Shown here: positions 11,926 to 23,277 of the stretch, in pieces | Layout: each line of letters begins with the position of its first letter | Numbering within the stretch: the first letter of the stretch is position 1 | Source of the DNA: Arachnopeziza araneosa | Taxonomy: Eukaryota > Ascomycota > Leotiomycetes > Helotiales > Arachnopezizaceae | DNA: 64,000 nucleotides | Assembly: GCA_003988855.1 (NCBI GenBank) | Contig: QYAI01000093.1 | Coordinates: forward strand, 1 to 64,000 | Direction of reading: 5' to 3' | Notes under the pieces: generated by a model | Seen by the model: the letters and a program-made list of their open reading frames with translations, nothing else | What the model was told of the DNA's origin: nothing | Databases searched by the model: none | Translations under genes and position numbers: made by a program

Positions 11926-12837
11926 TCAGAGGAATCTGCAGTTGCGCTTCTTTTTCCTCATCGCACCGGGTTGACTCGGTCTTCCGGCTTCTTCGGTCTT
12001 GGGAAGATTGCTCTTGTCGTTGGCGACAACTGTGTTGATGGCAGTCGCAAAGATCTCTTCAACGCCCGTCATTTCTTTGCTGCTGCATTCCATATATCTT
12101 GCACCCATCCTTTGTGCAACTCCCTGTCCCTGTTCTTGAGTGACTGGTGTCAAGCCTTGGGTCTTGAGAAGTTCGATACATGTACGCTTTGTGCGAAGAT
12201 CTGACTTGAGGCCAACAAGGAAGAGTGGTGTATAGGGACAGAAATGAAGGACTTCAGGGTACCACTACTATAGGTTAGACATAGTCTCGCAAGATTAGAC
12301 ACCACTTACTTTATCCATAACATTATCCAAGGAGTTCGGGCAGTCAATCGCGAAGCAAACGAATAGGAGGTCGGTTTCAGGGTACGAGAGTGGTCGGAGA
12401 CGATCATACTCTTCCTGTCCAGCAGTATCCCACAAAGCTAACTCAAGAGTCTTCCCACTTGCAGCGTGAATCGGGTATGTAATGTAGTTCTCGAAGACTG
12501 TAGGGACGTATTTCTAGAAGATGGTTAGAAACATCCGCAGCCTGAGGAATGGACCTACCTCTGGAAAATATCCTTGGCTGTAGCTGATCAATAGGCATGT
12601 CTTTCCGCATCCACCGTCTCCAACCACGACAATCTTCTTGGAATATGCCGGTGCCTCTGTGACGTGCGTTGCGGCCGATTCTCTACCTGTTGACTCGGTG
12701 CTCATCATTGTGCTGACAGTTCCGTCACTAGATCTGGCACTTGGATCGCGGCGTGTTGGCTTCCTTCGGGGGATATCATACTTTTCTGATATTGACCCTC
12801 TGTTATAATAATCATTTTGCTGATATTGACCCGCCAT
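11926..12837 (-). CDS. rho4: Rho-family small GTPase, Rho4 type
   Basis: Membrane-anchored molecular switch; fungal Rho4 acts in septation and cell wall integrity. Exons 12559-12837, 12310-12513 and 11926-12264 give 273 aa. G-motifs: GDGGCGKT (P-loop, residues 73-80), the switch I effector region KYVPTVFENYI, and WDTAGQEEYDRLRPLSYPET (switch II). It has the Rho insert region and ends in a polybasic KKKRNCRFL, a CAAX box with C-terminal Leu that predicts geranylgeranylation. The roughly 65-aa N-terminal extension before the P-loop marks Rho4 rather than Rho1, Rho3 or Cdc42. I chose the ATG at 12837 (GACATGG context); an in-frame ATG at 12879 would add 14 residues. Confidence 0.93.
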
Positions 12838-13240
12838 GTCGCTGAGGAACGCCGAAACCAAGCGAATGATTCGAGACAATGAGTAGCGTGGATGTCTCTA
12901 AATATGCACCGGAGTATTCGATGAAGAACTTAGATAAGTTTTCGTTATCTGTGGAATGTAGTCTGAAAGATTGTGGTTTTAAGAAGAGGGATTCTGGAAT
13001 AGGCAAGCATGTCAATATGGATCGCGGCTTCCACGGTTGTCATGGCAACAGCCAAATATAGAGACGGCCTTGCCGCTAAGATTAGATGGAGGAACCGAGG
13101 TGTCCTTCTTTCTTTTGGAGAGGTCCTCAACTCGGAAACTCAATTGTCACTCCTTTATACCCATTGGGCTCCTCAAATACCGGTCGCATCTTGTTAGCCT
13201 TGTGAGAGGCTATATACATGCTGCCGCACCGAATGATTCG
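12838..13240. promoter_or_regulatory. Divergent promoter RHO4 / LCB3-like
   Basis: 403-bp region between two divergent starts. A + frame stays open upstream of 13241 back to 13037 but shows no family features. Confidence 0.5.
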
Positions 13241-15302
13241 ATGTCCTCAACTCCGAAAAGCTCTGGGGTAGCCCTCGAGAAATTCCCAGACGCTACCCCA
13301 CCATCGATATCAGTCTCAGCTCCAGAAGATGCTCCCGATGCAGGCTTGCGAAGTTTGGATCACTGTGAGTATTCTGCGGGTTATCCGGCACCAGGGGGAA
13401 CTTCAGAAGGGCACCAGTGAATGCGCGAGATGCGCTTCCTTTACAAATCACAAAGTACTTGCCTAGACCATTATTACACAACACCTTGAAGAGTTTTCTA
13501 CTCATTATCAGTCTTCATCCTTTCTCAAAAGCACATTGGTACTTCTTTTACTGAATATACACTTCAGATAAGCGCAAGCTTCCAACATGGCGATACAATC
13601 TGAGGCAGAGGCTTCTACCCCTGATCCGGTGGGAGACACCATATTTGGCGTGGATGCAGGATAAGATGCGTTCTCCAGCGCTGGATTCCTACTTTGCGAT
13701 CACTGCGAATCTTGGAACCCATACATTCTTCATGGTTGTTCTGCCTATATTGTTCTGGTGTGGACACACCTCACTAGGTAGAGGGTAAGCAGACATGTTC
13801 AATATGTTATGAGCATAGGTCTGACAGCTTCAGGATGGTGCACATTCTGGCCTCGGGGGTTTTCTTCACGGGTTTTATGAAGGACTTCTTCTCTCTTCCT
13901 CGGCCACTGTCTCCGCCTCTCCACCGAATTACAATGTCTGGATCAGCTGCTCTCGAATATGGCTTCCCCTCCACCCATTCAGCTAATGCTGTATCTGTCG
14001 CTGTATATGCGCTTTTTACCATACACTCACCGGACTGCCAATTGCAGTCTTCTACTAAATTGATACTCGAAGTCTTGAGCTATTCATACGCGTTCTCCAT
14101 CATTCTCGGAAGATTGTATTGCGGAATGCATGGATTCCTTGACGTTATTGTTGGCAGTATTATAGGAGCCTTAATATCTATTGTCGAATGCGTGTACGGT
14201 ACGGACATTGATAATTATATGCACAGCAGCACTTGGCTCGCTCCAGTCACCGTGGCTCTGGTGATCATTGCACTTATCAGAATTCATCCGGAGCCAGCCG
14301 ACGATTGCCCTTGTTTTGATGATAGTGTGGCTTTTGCAGGAGTATTTATTGGCATTGAGCTTGGGGGATGGCACTATGCTACCGGGAACTGGGCGTGGGA
14401 TTTTCCTGTTCCAGCCACGGTACCATTCGACCTCGAGTACCTAGGTTGGATTGTTGCCATCTTGCGAATATTTGTTGGTGTATGTGTTATATTCGCCTGG
14501 CGAGAGATTATGAAACCAGCCATGTTGAAGTTTCTTCCTCACCTCTTCCGAATCATTGAACAGTATGGCTTTATCCTACCTCGAAAGTTCTTCATGCCAG
14601 CATCCGAATATCATATCATTCCATCACGACTAAAGGTAGACAATGTTATGCCGTCGGTATCTGACCTACCTGGCCTTCTTGATTCAATTCGCCATCCAGG
14701 AAGAGGACGTTCTGTATCTGTCGGACCACAGTCTGCCGCTGATGCTTATGAAACCCTGGCGTATCGAGAGAAACGACGGCGAGATAGCTTAACAAATGAC
14801 GATTCTTCACGTCGCTCTCCAAGCGTGGAAAATAATCCAAAAGATTCTTTAACGACAAAGCTGGAAAATGCAGATCAGAATGGAGTTGTATCTCAAGTTT
14901 CAGGAATTCCTACAAAGCTTGGAATTAATGTTGGCAATTTGCCAACGCCAGCACAATCGAGGGTTGGTTCATATGAACAGATGATGGGGCAGGGTCAGGT
15001 ATTGATGACTCCTGCCACGCCTACAGGTTCTGATAATGACGACGATGATAATGTGGAGTTTTTTCTGGGCCAACAAAACGAACTGGAAGAGAAAGAGATG
15101 TTCTCAAAGCTTGAGAAACCTCGCGTGAGGTATGATGTTGAAGTCGTCACGAAACTTGTTGTTTATACTGGTATGTTTGCTATAAATATATATGGCCCTC
15201 TACTTAATTTGTCTAGGGATTGCCTGGCTGGCCGTGGAGATTAATCCCATAATTTTCGAGATCATTGGACTTGGCATGGCAGATCATATTCCGATCCGCT
15301 AG
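13241..15302 (+). CDS. lcb3: Dihydrosphingosine-1-phosphate phosphatase (Lcb3/Ysr3-like, PAP2 family)
   Basis: ER membrane enzyme that removes phosphate from long-chain base phosphates in sphingolipid recycling. Exons 13241-13364, 13568-13784, 13834-15170 and 15217-15302 join in phase to 587 aa. Splicing exon 1 to 2 restores SLDHYKRKLPTWRYNLRQR, then WETPYLAWMQDKMRSPALDS. The PAP2 catalytic motifs follow: KDFFSLPRP (about 130-138), PSTHS (159-163), and GRLYCGMH with the final His (about 206-213). Several membrane segments follow to about residue 350, then a long Ser-rich cytoplasmic linker, and a last hydrophobic segment reached across the final intron. An apparent start at 13587 is out of frame and hits a stop. 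The upstream in-frame ATG at 13241 is the best start. Confidence 0.9.
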
Positions 15303-15861
15303 TAGATGGGTAAATAGTAATTATGGTGTGATATCAGCATGCTGATGGTGCCTTTGTTTTGCATACTTGAGGGGCGTTTGGGCGCAGCACATTGACTCTT
15401 TTATAGCTGCAGTGCATTCTAAGTTGTTTAGTAGAATGGCATAACGAAGGTTGATAGCCTAACTAGAATACCAAGTTGACAAAAATACTCGTGAAAGTCC
15501 TTCTGATCACTGTCAAGGACAGGTCTTTAAATTGGCAAACTCAGAAAAATAATTATGTTTTTTTTCACTGATGTTGAAGATAAGGATAGTCTTAATTTAA
15601 TCATGAATCCTCCTGAAGGCCTTTGACATTCATTTGTATAGGTCGGGAAGGAAACTATAACTATTCTTTCATTAATTTAATCCTAGACTTTATTCAACGT
15701 CGTGAGAGAATCATGGAAAGCTACATATTAATCAAGCTCCTATTCCACCGATATAAAACCGACGAGACCTTCCTTTTCAATTCTTCTTCCCTTAAACTCA
15801 ACTAACCATCATAGTAAACAGAACGATAGCAACTCTGATAATATAGAACGATCAGAATCTA
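15303..15861. other. Intergenic, AT-rich
   Basis: 3' flank of the phosphatase gene and the upstream region of the small tandem gene. A TATA-like GATATAAAAC near 15750 and a TC-rich tract near 15770-15800 look like a promoter for the ORF at 15862. Confidence 0.5.
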
Positions 15862-16286
15862 ATGAACAGGTACACTGGTTACCCTAGTGCCCTTCATTTA
15901 AATCCGACTTGGGACAATCAAGGCACACAGTCTTGGAATCGACTTTTATTACATGCCGGTAGCGGCTGGATGAGGCAAACAACCCCCATGGCTTATCCAC
16001 ACAACTTTCCACCACCGAACAGGCAGTTTCAACAGGGCCTTTCCAATTGGCAGCAGGGTGCGCCATGGGTTCCTGGATCGGCTTTTGCCAATGCGGTGAG
16101 GACCCTCGTCTTCCCTTATTGTTTTTGCTGTTTAGATGGAGCACATCAAGTGATGCACTCCTTGTGCGGCCATCTATCGCCAGTTTCGGTCTTTTGAATC
16201 TCAAAACATATGCTAATAGAAAATGCTAACTCCTGAAAATCTAGTGGAGTCAGCAAGGATCTCGGTCTAATAGAGGCGGTTGGTAA
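15862..16286 (+). CDS. Small unknown protein, tandem copy 1
   Basis: I do not recognise this gene. Exon 1 is 15862-16095 (78 codons). A 149-bp intron has donor GTGAGG, branch site GCTAAC at about 16225 and acceptor CTAG. Exon 2 is 16245-16286, for a 91-aa product. It has no signal peptide or membrane segment. The second half is rich in Pro, Gln, Asn and Gly: NFPPPNRQFQQGLSNW, then PGSAFANA just before the intron and a GSRSNRGGW end. Its reality as a gene is supported by copy 2 (16676), which has the same exon length, the same conserved C-terminal half and an intron at the same codon. It could be a lineage-specific secreted-independent or RNA-binding peptide; no function can be assigned. Confidence 0.6.
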
Positions 16287-16675
16287 TAATGTGTAATTAG
16301 AAGAGAGCCTGACTCAATGTATCCATTAAAGAAGAAAAGCTCCTCCGTTGTGTGGTGAAATAGTGAAAAACCTTGATATGTGATTCTCTTTAAAATCTCA
16401 AGGTGATTTCCATTCTGTTTAAAAGCCAGCCCTTTTGCACACCGAAACTCCTCTGTGAACCATGTTCTTCTTTCCCATTCACTCAGCCTACTCTTCCTTC
16501 CAATAGCCAAACCGCATACTTTATTCAAGTAAGTTTTGAACGAGGACTTGAGCATGTTATTCAAGCCCTCTCACTCCGTTCTTCTTGTTAAAGACAAGCT
16601 ATATTGAACTGCGAGTACTCGGAAATAACAGCATCAATAAATCGGAATTCCAAAGAGTGACCACTTCAGAACGAA

Positions 16676-17044
16676 ATGTACCGGCCGGGCCATCTATTAA
16701 ATATTGATATACCATCATACAATCCAGATGGATTTGTATTTTACTCTCAATTTGGATTGCACGGCAGTCACCCCTCACTGGCCGTACCGCGAAATACTCA
16801 TCAAATGATAGCCACAAATTTTCCCCCACCCAACCCGCAATTTCACCACGGGCTATCGAACTGGCGGAGAGGTGGACCTATGATTCCTGGATCGGCATTT
16901 GCTAACGCGGTAAGTCCTCTCAGATTCCCAAATTCCATGACGATTGTTAAACGGGGTGTCTCAGTGATGTCTCCATCAATCCTTGACATGCTGGAATAGA
17001 GATATGCTAACTCCCAGAGTAGGGGACTCCACAAGGAAAAATAG
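16676..17044 (+). CDS. Small unknown protein, tandem copy 2
   Basis: Paralogue of the gene at 15862, starting 814 bp downstream. Exon 1, 16676-16909, is also exactly 78 codons. The last 31 residues share about 23 identities by eye (NFPPPNPQFHHGLSNW and PGSAFANA), while the first half is almost unrelated apart from scattered residues. The intron again follows the AFANA codons, with donor GTAAGT and branch GCTAAC near 17005. Exon 2 has drifted: the nearest acceptor (17017) gives only eight codons to a TAG at 17042-17044. The homologous NRGG-type tail is still present just downstream but out of phase. The 3' part may be broken, or another acceptor may be used. Confidence 0.5.
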
Positions 17045-17561
17045 AGGTGGGGGGCCATTTGGTTGGTGATAATACGCTGATGACCAATAGCCTGATATAA
17101 TGCAATGATATAAAAAAAGGGAACTACTTGGTGATATCTTAAAAAGCCTACAGGAGATCTGACCTCTGAGCTCCATATCACTTATGTGCTAAGTAGCTAG
17201 CTTATTGATAAGCAAAGAGATATCCAAGAGCCCGAAATATCAATCGCAAATCAATAATGAGAGAAATGTAAGGTATAGATTTAAACAATTCTAATCTTCG
17301 GCCGATAGTCGAGATTGTGGTAGTACATTCTACTACCGAGAACAACCCCGCTGATTCGCCTTCGAGGTTCAAAAAGGGCTCTTGACCTTGCCGTAGTCTC
17401 CATTTTCTTTGTTGCACGCATGCTCTGCTAGTCTATATGCTTAACATATCTGTAATTGAAACTCGATGACCTTGGAAAGATTGCACTGCAGAATCAGTCT
17501 CTGTTCTAGACATCATATATAAGAAAGGCAACCGATGTCAACATGTACAGACATGACTTAC
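17045..17561. other. Intergenic
   Basis: The first part resembles the 3' flank of tandem copy 1 (GTGATAAT and AGCCTGA blocks), so the duplicated unit extends past the coding parts. The rest shows no gene. Confidence 0.5.
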
Positions 17562-17867
17562 CTAAATATATGCCCACTTAGTCACCTCGCAACAGCAGCA
17601 TAATACGTTCCATCGGGTCCAATTATGGTATCTTTCATAACTCGGTCCGAAGAGCCAATAATTGATCGGCAATAGATAATCGATGGTGGTTCGGATTTGC
17701 AATGCTGGCCTGCTCCAAATTTGACTTGCCGCCACTGGGTCATAGAGCGACATCGCTACAGCAGTGATAAAGAGGAGTAGAGAAATGACGCGGAGTATGT
17801 TTCTGGCAGTCGTCGGCGAAGAAGACTAACGAGTAATACGACGCTCGGTGCGCGGTTCGGGGTCCAT
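17562..17867 (-). pseudogene. Possible small membrane protein with in-frame TAG
   Basis: A 102-codon minus-strand frame from an ATG at 17865-17867 is broken only by a TAG at 17826-17828 (codon 14). It then continues through SSSPTTARNILR, a hydrophobic segment (VISLLLFITAVAMSLY) and DPVAASQIWSRPALQIRTT. The pieces read as one basic-N-terminus, single-TM protein, so either the TAG is a nonsense mutation, an intron removes it (donor GTTAGT overlaps the TAG), or the frame is chance. A second overlapping frame also looks coding near its end (IIGPDGTYYAAVAR). I recognise no family. The TG-CT-rich 5' side looks like a promoter. Confidence 0.35.
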
Positions 17868-18189
17868 GGTTGTGATGTGGAAGGGAAAGACGATATGTTG
17901 AGTTGTGAGAAGGAGAGGAGAGAAATGAGTTCGTAAAGAAGAAATAAACAGAGTTTTTCGAAGTGCAAACTACTAGTACTTGTGGTTCAAGCCCTGGAGC
18001 TACTGTCGACGGTACTCCTCGCTTGAGATAGTTGACAGAGATAACGACGAGGAAATAACATCAAGTTTGCGTAATGAAAGAGAGTCCGAGAGAAATTTGG
18101 CACGCTCCATGGAGCATACGAAAAATTTATATTACGCCATCGATATCCCATCCCAACCGAAACTCCGGATGATGTTGCTTCCCATCTAC
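17868..18189. other. Intergenic
   Basis: No gene seen; contains the 3' flank of VPS24 and upstream sequence of the ORF ending at 17562. Confidence 0.5.
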
Positions 18190-18927
18190 TCAACTCTTAA
18201 GCGCTTCCAGTCGCCCACGCATCTGATCCAGCATAGCCTCCGCATCCTCATCTTCCTCCTCCTCCGCCACGGGCTCATCTTGTACTGCTGAAGGCAAGCT
18301 AGGTGTGGCTCCGACCTTCGCCATCTTATCTTGCAAGATCTCACCAAGTACTTTATCAACCTCACTCTCTGCCTCTTCATCTTCCTCCTCTATCTCATCT
18401 GGCAAGCTATCCCCCACCATTTCTTCAATAATGCCCGCTTTCATAAGCTCTTGACTCAGTTCTCTCATTGTGCCCGTCAACTCTGGTAATCGAACGAGAC
18501 TATTCACATCCTTCATAATTCCTACGCTCGACCTGATACTCCCCTCAATTTTGCGTACCGCAAATGCCTCCTGGACCTGCATTGCCACACTGTTAAGCTG
18601 CGCTTTCGAGGTCACCAATCGTGAGGATTGCTTCCGCGTTCGAATGAGCTCTCGAGCAAAGACTCGAATGTCCTTCTCTGCCTGCTTGGCTTGTGCCGGG
18701 TTGCGTTGGGCTCGGCGATTAGCTTGAATGATGAGGGTTTTGGCCTTGTTCTCCGCAATCTTCATGTTAGCTATGTCGCGGTCCAGCTTGCGCGTGTTCT
18801 GGCGAATGAGAGTATTGCATTTGCGCACCTAGATCTGTTGTTAATGGTAACCAGCGTGCCCCGCGAGTGGAAGACTGACTTGTGCCTGGGGGTCAGGCTT
18901 GAAGAAGACGGCTTTGATGGACTCCAT
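18190..18927 (-). CDS. vps24: ESCRT-III subunit Vps24/CHMP3
   Basis: Cytosolic protein that polymerises on endosomes during multivesicular-body formation. Exons 18880-18927 (16 codons, MESIKAVFFKPDPQAQ) and 18190-18828 give 228 aa, the family length. The N-terminal basic helical hairpin reads VRKCNTLIRQNTRKLDRDI, with KQAEKDIRVFARELIRTRKQ. The C-terminal half is acidic. The end, EAMLDQMRGRLEALKS, fits the MIM1-type motif (LxxRLxxLK) that binds the Vps4 MIT domain. The short first exon is typical of fungal snf7-family genes. It is divergent from SBA1. Confidence 0.95.
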
Positions 18928-19481
18928 GTGAGCTGGCAGAGACAGTGCTCTGCAGCAGGGACGTGAAGGTGGCTATGGGGCGACAAATGGTTGGAATATC
19001 GTGAAATTAGGGCTAGTCGTGATATGAGGTTGGCGGATCAGTCGTTCTCAGGTAGGCACACCTCAATCGACCTTCAGCCAGTGACGTTGAGCGTCGCAAA
19101 GAGCCTCAATTTGGCGGGGCAGAACAAACGGCATTTGGACTGGAGACCAACAAGTTGGTTGCATGCAAATGATTACGAAGCAAAACTGCTGGATGCAAGC
19201 CCTCAGACGTCACGAAGAATCCACACGCCCAAAACGACGGCCATGATACTGGACTGAGCGGCCTGCAAGGTTGTCCCCAAGCTTCTCAGGGCTCTGTTTC
19301 GATTCGATTCCATCCAGCCTCGTCGCCTGCTGCATCCCGCACACTTAAACTTCGGCTGTAACCAAACCCAATTCCATATCTTCGTTACCACTCAAAACAA
19401 TTCACTTCTTTTCCACCGCAACCCTTAACCTCGAATTGCTCCTTTCTTGCTGGCACCGACCCCACCACAAGTACAACAGTC
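18928..19481. promoter_or_regulatory. Divergent promoter VPS24 / SBA1
   Basis: 554 bp without a gene. Chance ORFs only. Confidence 0.5.
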
Positions 19482-20316
19482 ATGGCTCCCGCAGCAACTC
19501 CTGAAGGTAAGCCCATAATTTGTGTGCTACACCCTTTGGTGGGAATTAGGCTTCAGCCTGCACACCAAACAGCTATTCAAGCCAATTCACACCCTCGCAT
19601 TTGGCTACCTGTTGGACCCAGCTAACCTGCTCCATCAGTCCTCTGGGCTCAACGATCTAACAAAACTGAACCCACGAAGAACTTCATCTACCTGACAATC
19701 TCTGTCCCTGACATCCAGCCATCAAACCTCAAGCTCGACTTGAAGCCCACTGCACTCTCCTTCACAGGTCACTCCGACTCCTTAAAGCGTGACTACCATG
19801 TCGTTCTCGAATTCTACGAGGAGGTCGATGTCAAGGAGAGCAAGATCAACCACACCGCTAAGAACGTCGAGTTGGTCCTGAGAAAGAAAGAGCTCAAGGA
19901 AGAATTCTGGCCTCGTTTGTTGAAGGATGGCAAGAAGGTCCATTTCCTCAAGACCGATTTCGACAAGTGGGTTGACGAGGACGAGCAAGATGAAGCTCCC
20001 GAGGATGATTTAGGTAAGTTGGTCACGTAGAGATGGATGCAATAGGAGCTAACATCGAGTGACAGGTAACATGGGCGGAATGGGAGGAATGCCAGGCATG
20101 GGCGACATGAGCTCGATGATGGGCGGCGCAGGTGGTGACTTCGGAGGCATTGACTTCTCTAAACTTGGTGGTGGCTTGGGCGAGGAGGCCGAGGGTGAGG
20201 GTGAGGGTGAGGAGGAAGAGGAAGATGAAGATGAGGATGAGGAGATGCCTGGGCTTGAAGAGGAGAAGCCCGCGGCTGCTTCTTCCAGCAAGTCCAAGAT
20301 CGAGGAAGTCGCTTAG
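19482..20316 (+). CDS. sba1: Hsp90 co-chaperone p23 (Sba1/Wos2)
   Basis: CS-domain protein that binds ATP-bound Hsp90 and slows its ATPase. Exons 19482-19506, 19639-20013 and 20066-20316 give 216 aa. After MAPAATPE comes VLWAQRSNKTEPTKNFIYLT (CS domain start), then the signature KNVELVLRKKELKEEFWPRL and the KTDFDKWVDEDEQ motif. The tail has a GNMGGMGGMPGMG repeat, Gly/Met-rich as in other fungal p23 proteins, then a long acidic run. The first exon has only eight codons. The intron before the Gly/Met tail has a clear branch site (GCTAAC). Confidence 0.95.
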
Positions 20317-21059
20317 ATGGGTCGAACGTACTTGGAAGAGGCGCAACATGGAGGCTTCTGAGCATAAACTCAAGTAGACGTGCCAATGGATCTGGAAAGA
20401 AGGCGAGGCTCGTGTTTGTGAGCGCATCGATTTCGATGACTGGGCTTGGTCTTCCTTATTGGGTTTGCATGGCGGTGTCAAATACCTTTGCAGAAACAGA
20501 AAAGCTTGTCCTCATCCTGCGTTCCATCGCTTGGCTTGTGTGTTTGTGCTTGCTCATCAGCTTGACGTTCTATTTCTCATTCCAATTACCTCCATTCAAT
20601 GTTGTTATTTCTTATCATGTCTAGCAGCATTGTATTCTTCCTTGAATTCAATAGTAAGTCCTTATTCCATCATCCGTCCTTGCAAGTACGAGTTAGAGAA
20701 TCAAGCTACTCTAACCAACTCTCTCTAATCCTACCTGGCGTTTGAAGAAAATATCATCGCCTCAACTGCACGGGTTTGAATGAACCCAACTTTGTGATTT
20801 GTGGTTCATGTCTAGCATGAGTTGCGCCAGTCAAGAGTCAAGAATACAATAATACCAACCAAAATCCTATACTCAAGCCCTACTCGTCTTCTGATTCACA
20901 ACCCCAACTTACTATTAATCCTTACAAGTGCTTCCTGACCCAAAATTCCCATTAGCGTCCATCCACGCTTTGTTCCAGATCTTCAAGTGCTTATAATTAA
21001 TACAGTTGAAAACTCTTCCAACACTTCCCTCCTATGAAGACACCAGTAAAACTAAACAC
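20317..21059. other. Intergenic
   Basis: 3' flank of SBA1; no gene seen apart from chance frames. Confidence 0.5.
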
Positions 21060-21347
21060 ATGATCGCTCTACTCAATCCCAAGCGCGAGAAGAGATCACT
21101 CATCCTCTGCTGTAGATGCGAGGTCGATATGCACCGCGGAAAATGTGGGAAGTGTAAACCATTGCATAGAAGGTGCTCGGAATGTGTTGAGGTGCTGGAT
21201 CGGGGGAATAGGATGGGTTGGAAGGTTTGTGACGAGGATGGCGGAGTAGTTGCCAGAAAGGAGGGAGAGAAGGGAGTGGTTGTAGGGTCGGTCTTGAAGG
21301 CATTGACAAATTTATTTCTTAGGCTTCGAGCTGAGAGAGAGAAATAA
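21060..21347 (+). CDS. Small Cys-rich hypothetical protein
   Basis: 95-aa frame from the ATG at 21060 (the frame is open a little further upstream without an ATG). It contains LILCCRCEVDMHRGKCGKC followed by RRCSEC: four CxxC-like pairs in about 30 residues. This layout resembles the short zinc-ribbon-like proteins common in filamentous fungi. The rest is basic and Val/Gly-rich. Spacing of the Cys pairs supports a real metal site, but a 95-aa frame in GC-balanced sequence could be chance, and an upstream exon may be missing. Confidence 0.45.
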   Translation: MIALLNPKREKRSLILCCRCEVDMHRGKCGKCKPLHRRCSECVEVLDRGNRMGWKVCDEDGGVVARKEGEKGVVVGSVLKALTNLFLRLRAEREK

Positions 21348-21417
21348 ATAACTGAATCCTATCTTTGGGATCCGAAGTGTTGTAGAGCAAACCCAATTTA
21401 TGTTGGCCACTTGTGCT

Positions 21418-22252
21418 CTAACCCTCCTGTGGTGATTGCCCTTCCCATACAGACTCTGGATGTGTTACAAGATATTGAGAAGTAACGATTTGCTGTCCCG
21501 AATAGCTCGCACTTGGTCCTGATGCTGTCGCCACGTTCTCAACCAGACTAACGCAGTTTGCAGAATGATTATATCCCGCCTGGGTCCGATTGACAAAATA
21601 TCCACCTCTCGTTGGCGGGTAAGGAGAGATGCTAGAATGGGCATAGGATACTGGCTGAGGATATGAAGGTGATAATCCATATGGAGATTGGGTCGCGTAG
21701 GAAGATGAGTGCACATTCGGATGGTGCTGGGGTTCATCCTCGCCTAAGCCCCTATCTATTGAGGCAGGGGTTGACATCGATCTGGCTGGCTTCGATCTCC
21801 TTTTGTTGACTTTGGACGAAGACCTTTTACGTTGCTTTGGCTTCAATGGTTTCGGTGCTGGCGGTGGAGACTGGATTGGTGAAACATCTTGCTCCTCTTG
21901 TTCTGGCGTTAGATACGCCTGGTTGAGGGGGACTTTGATTTGTTAGACAATCACTGACATTGTTGAGGAATGATACACACCAGGGCCAACTGCGAGCAGT
22001 TCTGCAATCTTTCCACATTGGCAGGAGTTAAAGCTATGCCCGCAACTTTCAAGAGGTCGACCGGGCTTTCGAACTTCAATCAGAACACGATCAGTGTGCG
22101 CGCATGATGATGCTCTGTGACCTCTGATGCAGGGCTCACTGTGTCCATGTTAGAATGCAGTTAAGAAATCGGAGAAGCAATTCTCATAATCAATGATATG
22201 AACGATGGGAGATGAAATACCAGGAATACTTGCACCCGTTTATTGTTGGCAT
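21418..22252 (-). CDS. Copper-fist transcription factor (short form)
   Basis: Nuclear regulator of the Ace1/Mac1/Cuf1 family. Three exons give 230 aa: 22221-22252 (32 bp), 21979-22138, 21418-21918. The first 40 residues form the copper-fist: MPTINGCKYSCEPCIRGHR, then SSCAH, with the zinc ligands Cys11, Cys14, Cys23 and His25. The minor-groove PGRP motif (residues 36-39) replaces the usual (K/R)GRP, and SCGHSFNSCQC follows. Only the spliced message shows the domain: the intron cuts the codon of Cys11. The remainder is basic (KPKQRKRSSSKVNKRR) and then Ser/Tyr/Pro-rich. I see no Cys-rich copper-sensing cluster in the C-terminal part. Target genes cannot be read from the sequence. Confidence 0.88.
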
Positions 22253-23277
22253 GTTGGAGATGTAAAACACTATTGTCCAAAATTAAAACCCAGGTAGAAA
22301 ATCATGAATAAACTGATACAATACAGCCGATACTTGAATATCACAAACTTCGCAAAAAGAATGATTGGGGTTGAGAAAAAAAAGCAGGAACGGTAGGAAA
22401 GGCTGTGGAAGAAATAGGGGCTTTTTAAACTTGGAACTCCTTCTATGCGATACTTTGAGATGATTTCTGCGCCCCTTCTAGCGCCAAATGAAAGAGCAAG
22501 TTTCTAATCACGAACGAGATCTCCTCATTCCTGTGATAAATGCTAAGGAAGCTGGAAGCGGGCGTCCCGCTGGATTGAGGTTGTTTGAGCAAATTTACGT
22601 TGGTGTTGGGTGGACCGCCACATAGTTTCAGCGCAATTCCTTGAGTAGTGGGCGAGCTGTCAGACGTATCTGATATATAAGAGCGAAACACTAACTAAGT
22701 GGCGTCCAGCTTCAGACCCTCTGGCAGGTCATTGAAGTCGATGAAATTCGGCAACACCCGAACTAGCCGCCATGGCATGTGAAAGAAGCATGGGAGTGTT
22801 TAGAAGTCATAGATGGTTGGCATTCAAGGGCCATTGAGTTGAGGGGTCGACCAAGAACCCTTATGCTGGTGGTGAACGCGGAAATGAAATACTAATGCCA
22901 TTACTTCCAAATATCCACAAAGATCAAGCACTTTACTGTGCACAATTGTGTTCCAGGAAGAAAGCCGCTTGCACTTTTCACATCCACCGAGAAAAATGGA
23001 TACCAAGAGCTCTTCGTATCTTTTAAATAGCTAATAAACGGGCTTCGCGTAATCATTATTGGTCTGCAGGATGAGAATATCTCTTTCTGCTCAGCGTCAG
23101 TCTGATAAAGCCTTCTGAGACCTAATGATGTCCACGTGGATCGAACTTGGCTCAACTGGGCTTGATCACTTCCTAGCAAGTGTAGAGGATATAGCGCGCC
23201 CGAGTTTGCAGAGTTCTGTTATCGCCGCCTTCGTTCTAGGCGCAGTGTTTGTTTAATTGCAGCCTCTGAAGCTTCGC
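22253..23277. other. Intergenic, about 1 kb
   Basis: Upstream of the copper-fist gene and downstream of the cyclophilin. No ORF with family features on either strand. Confidence 0.55.

Noticed and set aside
18470..18966. + strand frames over VPS24
   Set aside because: Antisense shadows of a well-supported gene.
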